NCBI RefSeq assembly: GCF_042682545.1
Contig: NZ_JBHUHQ010000003.1
Length of the DNA: 64,000 bases
Direction: 5' to 3' (one strand)
From: Ornithinibacillus salinisoli
GTDB taxonomy: Bacteria; Bacillota; Bacilli; Bacillales; Amphibacillaceae
The notes beneath the pieces are model-generated. The model was given only the letters and a program-made list of their open reading frames with translations. It did not search any database and was not told the origin of the DNA. Position 1 is the stretch's first letter, and every line of letters starts with the position of its first letter. A program made the position numbers and the translations under genes. Below are positions 61,595 through 64,000 of the stretch, one piece after another.

Positions 61595-62662
61595 CTATTT
61601 CTCTTCTAATTGTAGCCTTTCCCTTATTAGGGTTGCTCGTAACACATCACGTTCATTTGCTGACAACGTTTCTTTAGCATAATGTTGGAGAAAACCAGGT
61701 TGTGTTAATACCATTAATTCATTAAGTATATTACGTGATATATTTTTTATGATATCTAAATCGATTCCTAGTCGAACATTTGATAGACATATTGCTGCTT
61801 CTTTTGATTCGATGATTCTACTATATTTCAAAACGCCTAATGAGCGATAGATTCGATCTTCTAACTTCGTAGCAGATTGCTCCATTAACCTCGTTCTTGC
61901 TTTTCGTTCATGCTCTATTAACTGCTGTACGACACTCTGTAAATCCTCAATGATATCTTCTTCTGTTTTTCCAAGTGTAATTTGATTGGAAATTTGAAAG
62001 AGATTTCCAATCGCCTCACTTCCTTCCCCATAAATACCTCTGACAACAAGACCGAATTGATTAATAGCTGGCATCATTCGATTGATTTGTTTCGTTAAAG
62101 CAAGAGCAGGTAAATGCATCATCACGGAGGCTCTCATTCCTGTTCCTACGTTTGTTGGACAGCTAGTTAAATACCCTTTTGTCTCATCAAATGCAAAATT
62201 AATTTTTTCCTCTAACCAATCGTCAAATTCAAATGCTTTTGTTAATGCCTTCGATAGTTGGAATCCTGGAAAATAAAGCTGCATACGAATATGATCTTCT
62301 TCATTAATCATTACTGATACCTGTTCATTTTTTGATATCATCGTTGCCGAGGAATCTGCATTTTTAGCAAGTAAAGGGCTAATTAAATGCTTTTCTACAA
62401 GGACACGTTTTTCAATTGCTGATAAATCTTTGATGGAAAAAAACTCAAATTCATCATGGTCTTGAAAGGATGCATGCTCGTACTCCTTTTGAAAGAAGTC
62501 ACGAATTCCCTCTAATTCATCTACTTCTGCTATGATCGGAAATCTTTTGTCTGCAAAATTCCGAGCTAAGCGAATTCTACTACTCAAAACTATATCACTA
62601 TCTGGACCGTCTTCTCTCATCCACGGACTAATCGCCTCATTCATAAAGTGTTGGAGTGTCAT
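61595..62662 (-). CDS. mcsB: McsB, protein-arginine kinase
   Basis: The 355-aa protein belongs to the guanido-phosphotransferase family: SSRIRLARNFADKRFP, the substrate loop YLTSCPTNVGTGMRASVMMHLPAL and the RASVM nucleotide-binding arginine. It phosphorylates arginines on misfolded proteins and on CtsR. Its ATG overlaps the mcsA stop (ATGA). Confidence 0.97.
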   Translation of the reverse strand: MTLQHFMNEAISPWMREDGPDSDIVLSSRIRLARNFADKRFPIIAEVDELEGIRDFFQKEYEHASFQDHDEFEFFSIKDLSAIEKRVLVEKHLISPLLAKNADSSATMISKNEQVSVMINEEDHIRMQLYFPGFQLSKALTKAFEFDDWLEEKINFAFDETKGYLTSCPTNVGTGMRASVMMHLPALALTKQINRMMPAINQFGLVVRGIYGEGSEAIGNLFQISNQITLGKTEEDIIEDLQSVVQQLIEHERKARTRLMEQSATKLEDRIYRSLGVLKYSRIIESKEAAICLSNVRLGIDLDIIKNISRNILNELMVLTQPGFLQHYAKETLSANERDVLRATLIRERLQLEEK

Positions 62663-63207
62663 ATATCCTCACCCGCTTCTTTATTTCTAATTTTCAATTC
62701 TATTTCTCTAATTTTATCTCTAACAGTAGCTGCTTCCTCAAAGGCCTCATTAACAATCAAATTTTGTAGTTCTGCCTTATACGTATCAACTTGCTTTTTT
62801 AAATGCAAGCTTCCACCCTTTCGTTTAGGGATCTTTCCATGATGTTTTGTGTTTCCACTATGAACACGTCGGAAAATCGGATCAAGATGCGTTGCAAAGG
62901 TGTGGTAACATTCTGCACAACCAAATTTCCCGACCCGCTTAAATTCAGAAAATGTCATATTACACTTGGAGCACTGCAATTCTTTCATTTGCTGAAATTG
63001 CGTACCTTGAGCATTTTTCACTTGTGAAGAATCGAAATTAAATAAACCAGTCAATAAATTGTGAAGGGAATACCCTTCTTCAGGATATGACATATACCCT
63101 TTTTCTTTTGCACACACTTCACATAACTGAACCTCTGTCTTATTACCATTGATAACTTGAGTGAAGTGCAAGGTAGCTGGTCGCTTTTGACATTCTTGGC
63201 ATTGCAC
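62659..63207 (-). CDS. mcsA: McsA, activator of McsB
   Basis: The 182-aa protein has two Cys4 zinc fingers: Cys3, Cys6, Cys29 and Cys32, then CSKC ... CAEC around 80-100. A C-terminal UVR-like coiled coil follows (KKQVDTYKAELQNLIVNEAFEEAATVRDKIREIE). It binds and activates McsB and delivers it to ClpC. Co-transcribed with ctsR upstream and mcsB downstream. Confidence 0.97.
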   Translation of the reverse strand: MQCQECQKRPATLHFTQVINGNKTEVQLCEVCAKEKGYMSYPEEGYSLHNLLTGLFNFDSSQVKNAQGTQFQQMKELQCSKCNMTFSEFKRVGKFGCAECYHTFATHLDPIFRRVHSGNTKHHGKIPKRKGGSLHLKKQVDTYKAELQNLIVNEAFEEAATVRDKIREIELKIRNKEAGEDI

Positions 63208-63304
63208 TTTTTAATCCCCCTTTATAAAAAATACTTTATGATGCATTCTGTTTATAAAGATTTAACCATTATCAACGTAATCAATAGTTGATATGTATGG
63301 CATA

Positions 63305-63772
63305 CTACTTGTTTAAATACTTTAATGTTGTAAGCATTGCTGTTAGTACACGCGCCCTAACCTCATCACGAATTGGTAATTTTAACCCTAACGTATTCCG
63401 ATCGATAGCACTTACCATGATCTTCGCTTCTCGTTCTGTTAAAAGATTTTCATCCATCAGTCTTTCTAAAACATCGATAGATGCTTGTTGTGTAACGGTG
63501 GGGTTAATAAGCCTTATAATTTCATCAATTAATTCCGATTTATCTTGATGCTTAATTCTTATTATCCGGATATACCCACCTCCACCTCGCTTACTCTCTA
63601 CAATATACCCTTTTTCCATTGTGAAACGGGTGTTAATCACATAATTTATTTGTGAAGGTACACATTGGAATTGATCAGCAATTTCACTTCGTTTGATTTC
63701 TATGACATCCTGCCCTTTGGACTGCAGTATTTTTTTCAAGTATTGTTCGATTATGTCGGATATGTTACTCAT
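63305..63772 (-). CDS. ctsR: CtsR, class III heat-shock repressor
   Basis: The 155-aa protein has an N-terminal winged-helix DNA-binding domain (KRSEIADQFQCVPSQINYVINTRFT and the basic wing ESKRGGGGYIRIIRI) whose glycine-rich tip senses heat, and a C-terminal domain bound by McsB. First gene of its operon, behind a CtsR operator, so autoregulated. AGGAGGT precedes the ATG. Confidence 0.98.
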   Translation of the reverse strand: MSNISDIIEQYLKKILQSKGQDVIEIKRSEIADQFQCVPSQINYVINTRFTMEKGYIVESKRGGGGYIRIIRIKHQDKSELIDEIIRLINPTVTQQASIDVLERLMDENLLTEREAKIMVSAIDRNTLGLKLPIRDEVRARVLTAMLTTLKYLNK

Positions 63773-63834
63773 TTTTTACCTCCTTATTCCCGTTGAACAG
63801 CCAGAGTATTCCTATTCCAATACAACCTTTTGAC

Positions 63835-63851
63835 TTTGACTATCTTTGACT
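63835..63851 (-). promoter_or_regulatory. CtsR operator
   Basis: The plus strand reads TTTGACT-ATC-TTTGACT, that is AGTCAAA-GAT-AGTCAAA on the minus strand. This is the CtsR heptad direct repeat (RGTCAAA NAN RGTCAAA). It directly follows the -10, so a bound repressor would block transcription start. A third GTCAAA partly continues the repeat (63829-63834). Confidence 0.95.
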
Positions 63852-63859
63852 ATGCATTT

Positions 63860-63888
63860 ATTATACTGTAAAACTGGAATAATGCCAA
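63860..63888 (-). promoter_or_regulatory. Promoter of ctsR-mcsA-mcsB-clpC
   Basis: Minus-strand TTGGCA (63888-63883), a 17-bp spacer and perfect TATAAT (63865-63860); predicted start near 63853, inside the CtsR operator. Confidence 0.88.
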
Positions 63889-63947
63889 CTATGTTACTCC
63901 TTCTTATTCTAGACAAAATAATATAAATAAAAACACGTATAGGACAG

Positions 63948-63974
63948 AAAAACCGCACACATAGGCACGGTTTC
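63948..63974 (-). terminator. Terminator of a gene beyond the right edge
   Basis: An AAACCG/CGGTTT stem (plus 63948-63955 with about 63967-63974) is followed on the minus strand by TTTTTCTG. It would end a transcript entering from beyond 64000. An open frame across it (63812-64000) is not credible. Confidence 0.6.
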
Positions 63975-64000
63975 GTTCTTTCGTTATTAAGTTCTCTCAC

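Noticed and set aside
63812..64000. Minus-strand frame upstream of ctsR
   Set aside because: It covers a terminator, the ctsR promoter and the CtsR operator; not protein-like.

Overview
The window is chromosomal DNA from a low-GC, endospore-forming Firmicute of the family Bacillaceae. Three things support this: gene order matching the oriC-proximal region of Bacillus subtilis, the sporulation/germination genes pdaB, kbaA, gerD, cwlD and sigH, and near-Bacillus ribosomal protein sequences. The 16S 5' end and protein divergence suggest a relative of Oceanobacillus/Virgibacillus rather than Bacillus itself (inference). The window is inverted relative to the usual map, so almost everything reads on the minus strand and the origin-near genes are at the right end. 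I saw no insertion sequences, prophage, CRISPR array or tRNA gene.

Region by region, left to right: 1-208 is the 5' end of a 16S rRNA gene leaving the window, with tandem rrn promoters. 668-5327 carries a small unknown gene and the spore genes pdaB(+), kbaA(-), gerD(+), salA(-) and cwlD(-), with sigma-G and sigma-E type promoters for gerD and cwlD. 5.5-12.7 kb is an accessory block that B. subtilis does not have between cwlD and rpsI. It holds a YknW/YknX-like pair without its ABC transporter, an Eis-like acetyltransferase, an ECF sigma gene broken by a frameshift with its membrane anti-sigma gene, and, divergently, an FAD oxidoreductase/ECF41 sigma operon with a textbook ECF41 promoter.

12.8-31.9 kb is the large S10-spc-alpha ribosomal protein cluster, with secY, adk, infA, rpoA, the EcfA1A2T vitamin-transporter module, truA, rplM and rpsI. 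32.4-37.1 kb is the str operon (tuf, fusA, rpsG, rpsL, rplGB). 37.3-49.6 kb holds rpoC, rpoB, a 16S methyltransferase, rplL, rplJ, rplA, rplK, nusG, secE and rpmG. 49.7-54.2 kb holds sigH, rae1, rlmB, mrnC, cysS and cysE, the last two behind a cysteine T-box. 54.6-63.8 kb holds gltX, yacL, radA and the clpC-mcsB-mcsA-ctsR heat-shock operon, with a CtsR operator.

Most genes serve transcription, translation and protein quality control, so the core is ordinary. The notable parts are the divergent two-ECF-sigma locus at 8.9-12.7 kb, a possible ECF promoter in front of radA that resembles the promoter of the broken sigma gene, and the absence of disA, ispD, ispF and map from their usual places.
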